The notes beneath the pieces were generated by a model. The model did no database searches. It was not told where the DNA came from and saw nothing but the letters and a program-made list of their open reading frames with translations. Source: an uncultured Beijerinckiaceae bacterium (lineage in GTDB: Bacteria; Pseudomonadota; Alphaproteobacteria; Rhizobiales; Beijerinckiaceae). From it: a stretch of 7,009 bases of DNA. The DNA is taken from positions 1 through 7,009 of the forward strand of contig CALMGA010000492.1 in the NCBI GenBank assembly GCA_937863205.1, written 5' to 3'. Below are positions 6,785 to 7,009 of this stretch, in pieces (position 1 is the stretch's first letter; every line of letters starts with the position of its first letter). The translations under genes were made by a program, and so were the position numbers.

Positions 6785-6800
6785 GTGGCACAGCTGCCAC
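6785..6800. promoter_or_regulatory. GTGGCA/TGCCAC dyad, candidate operator of the RHH-kinase operon
   Basis: A perfect 6-bp inverted repeat, GTGGCA (6785-6790) and TGCCAC (6795-6800), with 4 bases between, lies 40-55 bp upstream of the ParD-like start. Ribbon-helix-helix antitoxins usually bind short palindromes at their own promoters, so this is a reasonable autoregulatory site. No -35/-10 pair could be assigned, and a second copy was not seen. Confidence 0.35.
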
Positions 6801-7009
6801 GCGGCTTGCTCGCGACGTACTTCGCCGCATTGCCGCGGGTCAGATTATTTCCGCTGCAGCTTGAACGTCCGCCACATCAGGGGTCACGTTCGGAACCAGT
6901 CGGACCGCCCCTCACCCAATCCGGACGGAGGAGCTTCGATCACTTTCGTCTATTTTCGCGAGAAGACCACTCAGTCCTGAGCAGCCGGGTTCGGCGTAAG
7001 TGTCCGTCC

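Noticed and set aside
6801..7009. Possible gene end or start at the right edge
   Set aside because: Both strands were read; there is no protein-like frame with a start signal and no recognisable motif.

Overview
The window is GC-rich DNA, most probably from an alphaproteobacterium. The sensor kinase resembles hybrid kinases I know from Sphingomonas and Methylobacterium, and the palindromic repeat resembles repeats of Rhizobiales-type genomes. The genus cannot be fixed from the sequence alone. One long intact gene dominates the right half. The left 2.9 kb is an accessory scrap-yard of broken mobile genes and small unknown ORFs.

Layout from left to right. Positions 1-711 (minus strand) hold a frameshifted IS5-type transposase that runs off the left edge and is joined to what looks like the first 26 codons of an IS66-type transposase. 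Positions 757-1480 (minus) hold a decayed phage/island-type tyrosine recombinase that keeps only its N-terminal region. Just upstream of it lie two TTGACAA direct repeats, a small dyad (1526-1559) and the 3' end of a leucine-type tRNA (1562-1608). Together these look like one boundary of an old integrative element. Positions 1609-1964 have no convincing gene. Positions 1965-2744 (plus) carry two small, apparently related unknown ORFs, a possible 29-codon overlapping ORF, and a 107-bp palindromic element (2303-2409) between the two. The second small ORF appears to carry a one-base frameshift.

Positions 2958-6557 (minus) encode a 1199-residue cytoplasmic hybrid histidine kinase: five PAS domains, a GAF domain, HisKA, HATPase_c and a C-terminal receiver. 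All phosphotransfer residues are present. Immediately upstream, with an ATGA start/stop overlap, is a 63-residue ParD-like ribbon-helix-helix protein (6554-6745) with no toxin gene in the window. The two form an apparent operon transcribed leftward, with a candidate operator dyad at 6785-6800. The remaining 6801-7009 shows no gene I can support.

No defence system, CRISPR array, rRNA or complete tRNA was found. The most unusual items are the ParD-like/sensor-kinase coupling, the int/tRNA-end boundary, and the pair of related small ORFs split by a palindromic element.
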